Of a stretch of DNA of 64,000 bases, positions 51,911 through 63,328 are shown one piece after another. The translations under genes were made by a program, and so were the position numbers. Under the pieces are notes generated by a model. It made no database searches and was not told the origin of the DNA. It saw only the letters and a list, made by a program, of their open reading frames with translations. This DNA is from Muribaculaceae bacterium (GTDB lineage Bacteria > Bacteroidota > Bacteroidia > Bacteroidales > Muribaculaceae), in contig JAGAUV010000012.1 in the NCBI GenBank assembly GCA_017620635.1, positions 1 to 64,000 of the forward strand, read 5' to 3'. The stretch's first letter is position 1, and every line of letters begins with the position of its first letter.

Positions 51911-53437
51911 TCAGAAGGACGATTCTACGTAGTCGCCACACAGGCAGCGCCTTACCGCATCACGTATAATCTCCGCTCCGGACGAATTTCTCCGTAATAC
52001 ATTAAGAATGCCTTCGATATACTCGTCTTTGCCGGCGAATCCGCAGAGCTGAGCCACGTTGCATCCGGGCAGCATTGACTTCTGGTTGTATACTCTCAAT
52101 ATCGCGTTATAGTTGCCAGTGCCGGCATATTGCCTGAATTCATCGCAGAACGACTGGTATATCTCGCGTGGGTTTATCTCGTCGAGAAGTCCGCTTAAGT
52201 GACGCTCGAATGTCTCTATGTCGGCTGATCTTGAATCGACTCTGCATTCCATTATTCGTTTTACCTTGTGCCGTGTGTGTAGAAGCGCCTGCTGTTTTAT
52301 GTCGGCTTTGAACATGGCCGTAACAGCATGGTGTACTTTCTGTATTGCCCTCTGAGCTGACTGTCCACGGCTGTTGGCCATGGCAGAAATTATGTCGTCG
52401 AGCAAGAGCATGTTTTCGATCTCTGCGACTTCTGGCACCATTATTTTTTTGCGTCTCAGATATGCCACTTCATTGGCATCCCTGCGGTCGCGGTCTACAA
52501 TTCCGTGCGATTCCATTTTGTGGAAAGTGCTAAGATCGTTGAATGTACGTGTCGCTTCGATTACTTTGTTGCAACTACCCAGTGACTGTACGTTGTAGTC
52601 GGGAAACACAAGCGGATACAATTTTGCGTCGATCGATCTACGGCTGTCTCCTTCGATAAACAGGACCGGCTTACGAGCACCGATAAGTGTCATGTAAAGC
52701 TCCTGAGTCATTCCTGTCTGTGGCGGCAGAATGTCGTAGTCCCAAGCGTCTTCGGAGCTGTCGCAGTCGCGTACCCATATCACGGTAGCGCCGTTTCGAC
52801 TTGAAGCAAATTCAGTGTCGTGTGTAGTATATATAAATGAACAATCGCTTCGAAGTATTTCAAGGCGATTCCACAGCGAAGCAGTGAGCGAGGGATGCAG
52901 AAACATCTCCGGCGCTTCTACGAATATAACGGATTTCTGAGGCGCATAGAGCACAGCGGCAGTGTGGTAGAGTACGGCTTTCTCTCCGTCGGAAAGGCGT
53001 AGGGCAGGGTAGGCTGCGGATTCAATCCCTCGCGAGAAGAGCATCCGGCCACTATCAATCAACACTCTGTTGCCCGGGAAAACATCCTGCCATATCTCTA
53101 TTACTTTGTCGAGTCGGGTGGTGGCAAGCGTTGTGTCCTTATGCTCTGCAATGGCAAGCTTATAAGCAATAAGATTGAGCATCTCATCCTTCATGAGCCT
53201 TGTCATAAGAGTGTCGAGGAGCTCGGCGTTGAAGTCGTCGCTTTTCTCCTGCCGGCCGTAAAGACCGACAAGAGCCGATATCGGGTAGGCCTTGTTGCCA
53301 AGTCTATCTGCTACGGCCATAGTAAATCTTGTCTTGCCGGCACCGTTGGCTCCGACGATCAAAGCTGTTTCAGTCCGGTCGAGTTGCAGTTTTACAAGGT
53401 CTGATCCGTTTCGTCTTCGAGGGAGGATGATGTTCAT
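51911..53437 (-). CDS. ATPase-TOPRIM (DUF4435) fusion, PARIS-like
   Basis: The protein has 508 residues. The ATPase half has a Walker A at G29-T36 (GANGAGKT), an ABC-type signature LSDGEKAVLYH (about 148-158), a Walker B VIFVEAPEMFLHP with Glu174, and the H-loop TTHD (His206). The C-terminal half, from about 255, is DUF4435: KPVLFIEGDSRRSID (TOPRIM Glu262) and HGIVDRDRRDANEV with Asp315 and Asp317, then AEIENMLLL. AriA (ATPase) and AriB (DUF4435) of the PARIS defence system have these halves on two genes; fused versions exist. A defence role is inference; the protein could also be a widespread Bacteroidetes OLD-like protein. A promoter lies upstream. Confidence 0.75.
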   Translation of the reverse strand: MNIILPRRRNGSDLVKLQLDRTETALIVGANGAGKTRFTMAVADRLGNKAYPISALVGLYGRQEKSDDFNAELLDTLMTRLMKDEMLNLIAYKLAIAEHKDTTLATTRLDKVIEIWQDVFPGNRVLIDSGRMLFSRGIESAAYPALRLSDGEKAVLYHTAAVLYAPQKSVIFVEAPEMFLHPSLTASLWNRLEILRSDCSFIYTTHDTEFASSRNGATVIWVRDCDSSEDAWDYDILPPQTGMTQELYMTLIGARKPVLFIEGDSRRSIDAKLYPLVFPDYNVQSLGSCNKVIEATRTFNDLSTFHKMESHGIVDRDRRDANEVAYLRRKKIMVPEVAEIENMLLLDDIISAMANSRGQSAQRAIQKVHHAVTAMFKADIKQQALLHTRHKVKRIMECRVDSRSADIETFERHLSGLLDEINPREIYQSFCDEFRQYAGTGNYNAILRVYNQKSMLPGCNVAQLCGFAGKDEYIEGILNVLRRNSSGAEIIRDAVRRCLCGDYVESSF

Positions 53438-53471
53438 TTTTTCGCTTATATGCTTGGTGTAATGTTTTATG

Positions 53472-53502
53472 CAAATTTAGCAAAAAAATCGGTAAGGTGC
53501 AA
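53472..53502 (-). promoter_or_regulatory. Promoter of the PARIS-like gene
   Basis: On the minus strand, TTG (53502-53500), 20 bases, then TAAATTTG (53479-53472). The coding start is 34 bases further on. Confidence 0.55.
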
Positions 53503-53518
53503 TAAGCACACGACGAAA

Positions 53519-53546
53519 CAAGAGACACCGGAAGCGGTGCCTCTTG
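53519..53546 (-). terminator. Hairpin, probable terminator between a remnant and the PARIS-like gene
   Basis: CAAGAGACACCG (53519-53530) pairs with CGGTGCCTCTTG (53535-53546) with one mismatch and a GAAG loop. On the minus strand it is followed by TTTCG. It lies directly after the open-frame fragment that ends at 53554. Confidence 0.5.
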
Positions 53547-53553
53547 CCACGTT

Positions 53554-53706
53554 TCAACTATTTTTTATGAGAGCCTTAGCTGCTGTATCACTACACCAGA
53601 CTAAAGTTGAGGGATGCAAAAGCTCCTTTTCCTTTCTTCTAATGGTATAACGAAATATCTTATCTTTCGGTCGCCCGTTTATGCTAAAAGAGTATAAATT
53701 ATTCAG
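53554..53706 (-). pseudogene. Possible C-terminal gene remnant of unknown origin
   Basis: An open stretch of 50 codons ends at TGA (53554) and is bounded upstream by an in-frame TAG (53707). It reads KDKIFRYTIRRKEKELLHPS and then LVWCSDTAAKALIKNS, a composition like the C-terminus of a real protein, and is followed by a hairpin. There is no start codon with a ribosome site. It may be the tail of a decayed gene. I do not recognise the family, so this is weak. Confidence 0.3.
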
Positions 53707-53767
53707 CTAATGTGTAATTGATAAGTATAAAATGACTATTTTCGCGCGGAGAAACTGATAATACTTT
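53707..53767. other. Leader of the DigH-like gene
   Basis: This AT-rich stretch completes the 330-base gap. TATTTTCG at 53737-53744 resembles a weakened TAnnTTTG -7 element with TTG at 53718-53720, 24 bases before the start. Nothing else is recognised. Confidence 0.4.
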
Positions 53768-55213
53768 ATGAGACCATACGATATATTAATATTGTTTGTC
53801 ATTCTGCTTGGAAGTTTTAATGTCAAGGGCCAGACACCCAAACGCGAGTTCAGGGGCGCATGGCTTAATACTGTCTATCAGACACAATATAAGCGTAATA
53901 CTACCGTTCAGAATCAGGCATACCTTGTGCGTCAGCTCGATAGCCTGAAGACGATGGGTATAAATGCGGTATTTTTTCAGGTCCGGGCACAGGCCGATGC
54001 CTTTTATGACAGCAAATATGAGCCATGGAGCCGATATCTTACGGATGGCGGCAAGGCTCCGGCTCCATATTGGGATCCGTTGTCGTTCATGATAGAAGAG
54101 GCGCATCGGCGCGGAATGGAGCTTCACGCATGGCTCAATCCCTACCGTATCACGACGTCGGCAAAGCAGAAAGTGCCGGCCGGCCATGTCGCATTGCGTC
54201 ATCCTGAGCGTATTATACGCTATGACGGCAAGTTATACTTTGATCCGGGCATCCCGGAAAACCGTGAGTATATAGGTAAGATTGTGGATGACATACTGGC
54301 GCGATATGATGTTGACGGCATACATTTCGATGACTACTTCTATCCATATCCTGTGCGTGGCAAAGTGATAGCAGATGATAAGACATACCGTAAATACGGA
54401 GGCAAGATGAAACTTGCCGACTGGCGTCGGCACAATGTAGACCTGCTGATAGAGGATATACACCGTAGAATATCGGCCACCAAGCCGTGGGTAAGGTTCG
54501 GCGTGAGTCCGTTCGGTATATGGCGTAATAAGAAAAGTGATCCCCGAGGCAGCGAGACTTCGGGTCTTGAGAACTACGATGGACTATATGCGGACGTACT
54601 GAAGTGGGAAGAGAAAGGCTGGGTAGACTATATAATTCCGCAGCTCTACTGGGAACTCGACCATAAGTCAGCGTCGTACAGCGTGCTGTTGAAATGGTGG
54701 AACGAAAATGCCGGCAGCAAACGTCATGTATATGTGGGTCAGGATGTGAGCCGCACGATGGGCGAGCGCAGACTTAAACGCAAAATAGAGATGACACGAC
54801 AGGCGAACAATATTATCGGCAACTGCTGGTGGCCGGGATATGCGTTGACCCGTAATATAGAGAATGTGGCAGATTCGTTGTCGTCCAGATATCAGAGATT
54901 TCCGAGCCTTGTGCCGGTCTATCCATGGATCTACGACGGTAAGCCGGAGCCGGTAGAGAAAATCAGTATCAGTGACAAGACAATAAGCTGGGACAAGCCG
55001 ATCCGCAAGGATAATGCTTCGGATGTAGTACGATTTGCGATTTATCGTTTTAATACTATCGACGACATAGATCTGGATAATGCCGAAGCTATAGTAGATA
55101 TAACGGGCGAGAACAGAATCAAGGCTACGGTTGCCGGTTGCTATGTCGTTACGGCGATAGATAGAGTCAACAATGAGTCAGAGGCTTCGAATCCTATAAT
55201 AATACGAAAGTGA
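53768..55213 (+). CDS. DigH-like (GHL10, family 10-type) glycoside hydrolase
   Basis: The protein has 481 residues with a signal peptide (ILILFVILLGSFNVKGQ, about 5-21). The barrel domain has REFRGAWLNTVYQ, the AVFFQVRAQADAFYDSKYEP strand with its acidic site, HAWLNPYRI, VDGIHFDDYFYPYP (acidic DD-F) and DYIIPQLYWELDHKSASY. A C-terminal fibronectin-type region (about 395-481) ends with a regular strand pattern. DigH enzymes hydrolyse denuded peptidoglycan glycans in the periplasm. The start ATG is 24 bases after a weak -7 box. The next GT2 gene overlaps the stop by GTGA. Confidence 0.87.
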   Translation: MRPYDILILFVILLGSFNVKGQTPKREFRGAWLNTVYQTQYKRNTTVQNQAYLVRQLDSLKTMGINAVFFQVRAQADAFYDSKYEPWSRYLTDGGKAPAPYWDPLSFMIEEAHRRGMELHAWLNPYRITTSAKQKVPAGHVALRHPERIIRYDGKLYFDPGIPENREYIGKIVDDILARYDVDGIHFDDYFYPYPVRGKVIADDKTYRKYGGKMKLADWRRHNVDLLIEDIHRRISATKPWVRFGVSPFGIWRNKKSDPRGSETSGLENYDGLYADVLKWEEKGWVDYIIPQLYWELDHKSASYSVLLKWWNENAGSKRHVYVGQDVSRTMGERRLKRKIEMTRQANNIIGNCWWPGYALTRNIENVADSLSSRYQRFPSLVPVYPWIYDGKPEPVEKISISDKTISWDKPIRKDNASDVVRFAIYRFNTIDDIDLDNAEAIVDITGENRIKATVAGCYVVTAIDRVNNESEASNPIIIRK

Positions 55214-56163
55214 GACATACATTATCTGTAATAGTGCCCGTATATAATGCTGCTCCATATCTGGCAGAATGTCTTGATAACATCATTTCGCAATTGTGGC
55301 AGGGATGTAAACTCATATTGGTCAATGACGAATCGGATGATGGCTCAGACATAATATGTGGCGAATATGCAGATAAGTATAAGGATATAATAGATTATCT
55401 GCAAATCGGTCATAGCGGTCTGTCAGTGTCAAGAAACAAAGCGCTCGATATTATCGATACCGATTATGTCGCTTTCTGCGATGCTGACGATCTGTATTAT
55501 CCCGGATCTCTGGCGGCAATGACGGATGTGCTTGAGCGAGAGGATACATGTGATATTGTTGTCGCACAATTTACAAGGAAAAATGATCATAGGGAGATAC
55601 GTCGCATTGAATATACTAAGGTCCCGGCTGAAGAAGCCTTGATAAAGACATTGTATCAGGATCTATGCTATCATAATTCGGCTTGGGCAAAAGTATTCAG
55701 GAGCAGCATTTTCAAAAATATAAGGTTTACCGAAGGCCGCTATTATGAAGATCTCGAGATACACCCACGATTATATCTTAATACGGTCAATATAGCGGTA
55801 AGCAGAGATATCGTATATTATTACAGACCAAATCTTACAAGCTTTATCAATACATGGTCGGAGAAGCGTCTTGATGCAGTCTTTGCGGCAGAACGCATAC
55901 TCGCTTATGTAAAAGATAATAGTCCACGATGTGTCCCGGCGGCACAGAGCAGACTCTTCAGCGCATCGTTCAATATATTCAACCTTGCAGTAAGACACAA
56001 ATATGAATCACAGGCTAATGCCTGCTGGGATATAATCGTGAAATTGCGCAAGCAGGTCGCAAAAGACCCTAATGTCAGGATAAAGAACAGAATAGCGGCG
56101 CTGATGTCTTATTCGGGACAAAGAATATGCCGTATAATATCTTGTGTCGATAAAAAAAACTGA
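55210..56163 (+). CDS. GT2 glycosyltransferase
   Basis: The protein has 317 residues. It begins at GTG 55210 (overlap GTGA with the DigH-like gene), giving MRHTLSVIVPVYNAAPYLAE. The GT2 core has ILVNDESDDGSDIICGEYAD, GLSVSRNKALDIIDTDYVAF and the catalytic CDADDLYYPGSLAAM. The C-terminal third is helical and AT-rich. The target is unknown. Because it is coupled to a peptidoglycan-directed hydrolase, it may act in envelope or exopolysaccharide work rather than in the 29-41 kb locus. Confidence 0.85.
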   Translation: MRHTLSVIVPVYNAAPYLAECLDNIISQLWQGCKLILVNDESDDGSDIICGEYADKYKDIIDYLQIGHSGLSVSRNKALDIIDTDYVAFCDADDLYYPGSLAAMTDVLEREDTCDIVVAQFTRKNDHREIRRIEYTKVPAEEALIKTLYQDLCYHNSAWAKVFRSSIFKNIRFTEGRYYEDLEIHPRLYLNTVNIAVSRDIVYYYRPNLTSFINTWSEKRLDAVFAAERILAYVKDNSPRCVPAAQSRLFSASFNIFNLAVRHKYESQANACWDIIVKLRKQVAKDPNVRIKNRIAALMSYSGQRICRIISCVDKKN

Positions 56164-56169
56164 TAAAAA

Positions 56170-56201
56170 TTGTGCGGTAACAAAAATTATTACTAACTTT
56201 G
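56170..56201 (+). promoter_or_regulatory. Promoter of tRNA-Ser
   Basis: TTG (56170-56172), 21 bases, then TAACTTTG (56194-56201), 36 bases ahead of the tRNA. Confidence 0.6.
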
Positions 56202-56237
56202 CAGTCGCTAAGGCAAGGAAACAAGCCGAGACCACAA

Positions 56238-56326
<89 letters not shown>

Positions 56327-56330
56327 GATA

Positions 56331-56373
56331 AAAGGGCGTAAGTCAAGCAGTTGCAAGATTTACGCCCTTTTTC
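56331..56373 (+). terminator. Terminator after tRNA-Ser
   Basis: AAAGGGCGTAA (56331-56341) pairs with TTACGCCCTTT (56360-56370); two more T residues follow, making a run of five including the stem end. Confidence 0.72.
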
Positions 56374-56393
56374 TATATTGTCTGCCGGAGCTT

Positions 56394-57011
56394 TTATACT
56401 TTCGAGATTTCCTTTTGCAGTAAATCGAGGAACCGTGCGGCATGCGCACCGTCCATCTGTGTATGATGGAACTGGAATGATATTGTAAGGAGAGTGCGGA
56501 ACAGTCTCTTGCGGTATCGGCCCCATATTAGAAAGGGATTGTTGAATATGCCACTGTACATGCCAACCGCTCCGTCGATCTCATATTGAGCCAAAGCCGA
56601 TGTGCCTATAACCATACTGTCGGTAATGTCGTGATTCCTGCAAGTCGAGGCCACCTGGCTGGTAAGATGCAGGTAATCAGTGTTGAAGGTTTCAAGGTCG
56701 TTGGAAAAGGGAATATCGCATGAACTTACCTCGCCCTCATGGTTTAGTACTATTGTATTCACAGCTATTGTATCATATCGCAGCAGCTTGTCGCCGACCG
56801 GAAGCATATAGAACTCTTTAATTTGTGAGGCTGCACGTCCGATGCACCAGCACATGAGCATATTGAATTTAAGTCCATGCTTGCGGCTGAGGCGCTTCAG
56901 CCGAGTTACATCAAGCGTTCGGAAGAGGGTTACCATGGGCATGGGCGCTTTTATCCACATCTCGAATGCGTATGCACGAGAGGTTTCGTTAGGGTTTACA
57001 TCCTGAATCAT
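56394..57011 (-). CDS. Chloramphenicol acetyltransferase-like protein
   Basis: The protein has 205 residues, close to the CatA family length (about 210-220). The catalytic His motif is FQFHHTQMDGAHAARFL near the C-terminus (HHxxxDG). The N-terminus FEMWIKAPMPMVTLFRTLDV and the middle GTSALAQYEIDGAVG follow the family pattern; trimeric acetyltransferases with this build inactivate chloramphenicol with acetyl-CoA. Several residues differ from known Cat enzymes, so activity toward the drug is uncertain. A -7 box is upstream at 57036-57043. Confidence 0.84.
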   Translation of the reverse strand: MIQDVNPNETSRAYAFEMWIKAPMPMVTLFRTLDVTRLKRLSRKHGLKFNMLMCWCIGRAASQIKEFYMLPVGDKLLRYDTIAVNTIVLNHEGEVSSCDIPFSNDLETFNTDYLHLTSQVASTCRNHDITDSMVIGTSALAQYEIDGAVGMYSGIFNNPFLIWGRYRKRLFRTLLTISFQFHHTQMDGAHAARFLDLLQKEISKV

Positions 57012-57035
57012 ATCGTTTTCTTTTTGAACAAACTA

Positions 57036-57043
57036 CAAAGTTA
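57036..57043 (-). promoter_or_regulatory. Candidate -7 element for the CAT-like gene
   Basis: The minus strand reads TAACTTTG at 57043-57036, matching TAnnTTTG; the -33 element is not clear. Confidence 0.42.
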
Positions 57044-57118
57044 CTAATTTAATTGGGAAACGTTGTGGCCCCGGACCATTTTAGACCGGTTTTTTATGCT
57101 CGATTGAGCGGTTTTTAG

Positions 57119-57126
57119 TAATTTTG
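57119..57126 (+). promoter_or_regulatory. Candidate -7 element for the META-domain lipoprotein
   Basis: TAATTTTG at 57119-57126 matches TAnnTTTG; the start codon follows 35 bases later. No good -33 element is seen. Confidence 0.45.
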
Positions 57127-57160
57127 CAGCCGAATATCGAATAACTAAAGATAAAAGGAC

Positions 57161-57634
57161 ATGAAACATATTAGCATGTTTTTCGCTCTGGCGTTGACAC
57201 TCATGGCAACATCATGCACCAATAGCAAAGAGCAAAGTGTAGCCGACAATAACAGTCATGCTCAGGACGTAGTAGTAAATGCGGACATTAAAGGTCAGTG
57301 GTATCTTGAGAACATTGTACTCAATGACACCGTAAATGTGCGCCCCTCAGAGGTAGCTCCGGAAGCCGAGCAGTACATCGTCTTTGAAGACAGCACCTAT
57401 TCTATAATAACAAACTGCAACTCCATCTCCGGTTCATATACTCTTGTAGGCGACTCCATAATCCTTGGCGCCGGCCCTATGACAGAAAAAGCCTGCGAGA
57501 ACATGGCGACAGAAGACGCACTCCGCAATATCCTTCCCAACATCGCGACTGTAAGTGTAGAGAATGACTCTGTCGCACGTCTCGGCGGCAGCAATCCGTC
57601 GGAGTACATTGAGCTCCGTAAGGCTACAAAATAA
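57161..57634 (+). CDS. META/HslJ-like lipoprotein
   Basis: The protein has 157 residues. It has a lipoprotein signal peptide with lipobox ATSC (Cys at 19, MATSCTNSKEQ). The mature part is a META-type beta-rich domain: GQWYLENIVLNDT, QYIVFEDSTYSIITNCNSIS and GAGPMTEKACENMATEDAL, which resemble HslJ-like proteins. It is thus likely outer-membrane or periplasm-attached. The MmcQ-like gene follows by 11 bases, then a PH-like gene. Function of META lipoproteins is mostly unknown. Confidence 0.83.
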   Translation: MKHISMFFALALTLMATSCTNSKEQSVADNNSHAQDVVVNADIKGQWYLENIVLNDTVNVRPSEVAPEAEQYIVFEDSTYSIITNCNSISGSYTLVGDSIILGAGPMTEKACENMATEDALRNILPNIATVSVENDSVARLGGSNPSEYIELRKATK

Positions 57635-57645
57635 AGACTAAAGCA

Positions 57646-57996
57646 TTGGATATCGATGAGTTTCGTAACTACTGTATTTCGCTGGAGGGCGTTAGGGAGA
57701 AAACGCCTTTCGGCAAATTTGCAGCACGTTATGATTCAATCCTCGTATTCTATATCCTCGATCACATGTTTTGCCTCGTGGATATGGATAATTTTACGTC
57801 TGTTACCGTAAAATCGACCCCGGATGAAATCGAAGAAATCCGGATGAATCATTCCTCGGTAAGTGATCCGCTTAATCTGAGCCTGCGATACTGGATCCAG
57901 CTTAATCTCAACGGCGACATTCCTGATCGCAAGATCTACAGCCTTGTGAAAAGGTCCTACGACATAGTCAAAACAAAATACACCAAGAAAAAATGA
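57646..57996 (+). CDS. MmcQ/YjbR-family protein
   Basis: The protein has 116 residues. It begins at TTG 57646 (MDIDEFRNYC), the only in-frame start near the end of the preceding gene. The family pattern is NYCISLEGVREKTPFGKFAA, then MFCLVDMDNFTSVTVKSTPDE and a C-terminal SYDIVKTKYTKKK. MmcQ/YjbR proteins have a double-wing DNA-binding-like fold; their role is not clear. The start of the next gene overlaps its stop by ATGA. Confidence 0.83.
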   Translation: MDIDEFRNYCISLEGVREKTPFGKFAARYDSILVFYILDHMFCLVDMDNFTSVTVKSTPDEIEEIRMNHSSVSDPLNLSLRYWIQLNLNGDIPDRKIYSLVKRSYDIVKTKYTKKK

Positions 57997-58481
57997 AGAA
58001 GCGAGTAGAACACAGTTCATATTGTCTGATAATTTCAACCCTTTCATCAGCCGTGCTATGCGGTGTGCTCGTGTATTCCTTCCGACAGCCCGACGGCGAC
58101 ATGTGGGGATGGCTATTGGCAGGCGCTGTTGTATTATTGTTTATTGGTATGCTGTTTTTCATGCCATTGTCGATAACGTTGGATGAGAGCAGTATAAACA
58201 TCAACAGACCGCTGAAAACCAAAAAGATTCCACTCTCTGAGGTTGCGGATGTGAAGATGTGCCCACCAACTATGGGAGCCATAAGGGTTTGTGGCAGCGG
58301 CGGCTGGTTCGGTTGGTACGGCTGGTTCAGAGAGAAAGACCTCGGTAAGTATTTTGCATATTACGGCAAGGCTTCAGATTGCTTCCTCGTCACACTCAAG
58401 GACGGCAGAAAGTATATGCTCGGCTGTAAGGATGCCCCGGAAATGTCCGACGCCATACAGCACAAACTTAACTGCAGATAA
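57993..58481 (+). CDS. Membrane protein with PH-like domain
   Basis: The protein has 162 residues. Two hydrophobic segments (about 10-30 and 40-58) anchor it, and a C-terminal region of alternating strands (ITLDESSININRPLKTKKIP, DCFLVTLKDGRKYMLGCKD) resembles the bacterial PH-like domain of DUF-type proteins. It ends in a helix (APEMSDAIQHKL). Third gene of the small operon after the META and MmcQ-like genes, overlapping by ATGA. Role unknown. Confidence 0.76.
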   Translation: MKKRVEHSSYCLIISTLSSAVLCGVLVYSFRQPDGDMWGWLLAGAVVLLFIGMLFFMPLSITLDESSININRPLKTKKIPLSEVADVKMCPPTMGAIRVCGSGGWFGWYGWFREKDLGKYFAYYGKASDCFLVTLKDGRKYMLGCKDAPEMSDAIQHKLNCR

Positions 58482-58638
58482 TCGCGAATACCGAGAAGAA
58501 TTATACGGTTGCCGTAGAGCTACAATGCTATTGCGGCAACCGTTTGTATATCTGCGCGTTGCGTGGCGGACTGTGAATCGGGAGAGGTTGTGTAATAGTT
58601 TTTTGTTACGGGGAGTTCGATTGTATTGAAATTTTGTA

Positions 58639-58646
58639 TAACTTTG
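58639..58646 (+). promoter_or_regulatory. Candidate -7 element of the beta-galactosidase gene
   Basis: TAACTTTG at 58639-58646; the start codon is 37 bases on. TTG at 58621-58623 is a possible -33 element, at a short gap. Confidence 0.48.
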
Positions 58647-58679
58647 TACAAACAATTAAACCAATCACCTAAATCCTAA

Positions 58680-62252
<3,573 letters not shown>

Positions 62253-62262
62253 TAAGATAAGG

Positions 62263-62292
62263 ATGCGGCATCTCAATGAGGTGCCGCATTTA
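62263..62292 (+). terminator. Terminator of the beta-galactosidase gene
   Basis: ATGCGGCA (62263-62270) plus CTC pairs with GAG plus TGCCGCAT (ending at 62289) across a small loop, with TTATT after it. Confidence 0.68.
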
Positions 62293-62339
62293 TTAATTGT
62301 CAAGGAGAATATAAGACGATTGGGGATTGGCGGAGACAA

Positions 62340-62711
62340 TCATTCGGAGCGCTTGCCGATAATTGTGTCGTAGTTCTCCAAGGACCATGTGATAAGTGCA
62401 TTAAGATGTGGAATCAGACTTTTGCCCAGTGAGGTTAGAGTGTATTCGACTCTTGGTGGTACTTCTGCATATATGTGACGGTGGATGAGACTGTCTTTTT
62501 CGAGGCCTTTTAAAGACTCGGACAACACTTTGGGCGATATATCAGGAATAGCCCGAGCGATAGCATTGAAACGAGTAGCCTCGTTTTCAGCAAGCACAAA
62601 TAAAATGAGCATGGTCCACTTGCCTGTAAATCGAGAAACTATATTCCTGATGGGACAAGAATCGATGCAAGTGAATTTCTTTAAATTTTCTTGTAGGGGT
62701 AATGCGTTCAT
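62340..62711 (-). CDS. HxlR-family transcriptional regulator
   Basis: The protein has 123 residues from ATG 62711; an in-frame TTG at 62717 would add two. The winged-helix HxlR pattern is CPIRNIVSRFTGKWTMLILF, TRFNAIARAIPDISPKVLSE (recognition helix) and KDSLIHRHIYAEVPPRVEYT, with the characteristic N-terminal Cys (FTCIDSCPIR) that senses redox or electrophiles in some members. It faces the cupin gene across a 143-base gap. An inverted repeat directly upstream of its start is a plausible operator. Autoregulation and control of the cupin gene are inferred. Confidence 0.9.
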   Translation of the reverse strand: MNALPLQENLKKFTCIDSCPIRNIVSRFTGKWTMLILFVLAENEATRFNAIARAIPDISPKVLSESLKGLEKDSLIHRHIYAEVPPRVEYTLTSLGKSLIPHLNALITWSLENYDTIIGKRSE

Positions 62712-62721
62712 AGTCAATAAT

Positions 62722-62758
62722 ACTTACCTCCATGTAAGTTAGTGATGATGTGGTAAGT
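62722..62758. promoter_or_regulatory. Candidate HxlR operator
   Basis: ACTTAC (62722-62727), six bases, then GTAAGT (62734-62739) forms an 18-base inverted repeat. A third GTAAGT half-site is at 62753-62758. The site lies between the regulator start and the cupin promoter. Confidence 0.5.
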
Positions 62759-62760
62759 TC

Positions 62761-62791
62761 TTGTTTATGAGAATATAATGAATTAACTTTG
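62761..62791 (+). promoter_or_regulatory. Promoter of the cupin gene
   Basis: TTG (62761-62763), 20 bases, then TAACTTTG (62784-62791). A further TAACTTTG on the minus strand (62829-62822) may drive the regulator gene. Confidence 0.56.
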
Positions 62792-62854
62792 CGCTATCAA
62801 AAAGAAAGCGGCTTACGGCTGCAAAGTTAGTAATATTCTTAAAACAATAGAAGT

Positions 62855-63265
62855 ATGAGTGATGTAAAAGTATTGAACAAGGGCATAAAATTTGCTCATG
62901 CCTCGATCGGCTCTGTCAAAGGGTTCGAGGGGAAGCAGTTTCTAAAGGACGCAACAGGAGCAAGTTCATGTGAAATCTCTTTCGGCAGCCTTCCTAAAGG
63001 AGCCTCGGTACCATTCTTCCATAGCCATAAGGCTAACGAGGAAAACTATATTATCCTATCGGGAAAAGGACTGTTTCAGGTAGATGATAATGTGTTCGAT
63101 ATCAGTGAAGGCTCTGTAGTCCGCGTAGCTACAGACTGTGACAGAAATCTTAAATGTACATCGGACGAGCCGATGTGCTATGTATGTATTCAGGCTCTTG
63201 AGGGAAGTCTCGGCAATTATACGATGACAGATGCCGAGATTACGGAGAGGGAGAGCCGACTCTGA
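62855..63265 (+). CDS. Cupin-domain protein
   Basis: The protein has 136 residues, one small beta-barrel. The cupin motif 1 is seen in VPFFHSHKANEENYIILSGKG (H-x-H, Glu) and motif 2 in EGSVVRVATDCDRNLKCTSD, though motif 2 lacks the usual His. Bases upstream carry a promoter and the start is ATG 62855. It stands divergent from the HxlR gene and is the likely target of that regulator. Substrate unknown. The convergent RyR gene follows behind a shared terminator. Confidence 0.86.
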   Translation: MSDVKVLNKGIKFAHASIGSVKGFEGKQFLKDATGASSCEISFGSLPKGASVPFFHSHKANEENYIILSGKGLFQVDDNVFDISEGSVVRVATDCDRNLKCTSDEPMCYVCIQALEGSLGNYTMTDAEITERESRL

Positions 63266-63273
63266 GTATAGCG

Positions 63274-63327
63274 CAAAACGATAGACCAGAAGCGTTCTGA
63301 ATGAGGATAAGCATTCAGAACGTTTTG
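63274..63327. terminator. Bidirectional terminator between cupin and RyR genes
   Basis: CGTTCTGAATG (63293-63303) pairs perfectly with CATTCAGAACG (63312-63322), and CAAAACG (63274-63280) with CGTTTTG (63321-63327) as an alternative outer stem. T runs lie on both sides. It is shared by the convergent genes. Confidence 0.7.
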
Positions 63328-63328
63328 T

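Noticed and set aside
51911..53437. Gabija-type GajA
   Set aside because: The C-terminal half carries DUF4435 features rather than the GajA TOPRIM arrangement, and there is no GajB helicase gene beside it.
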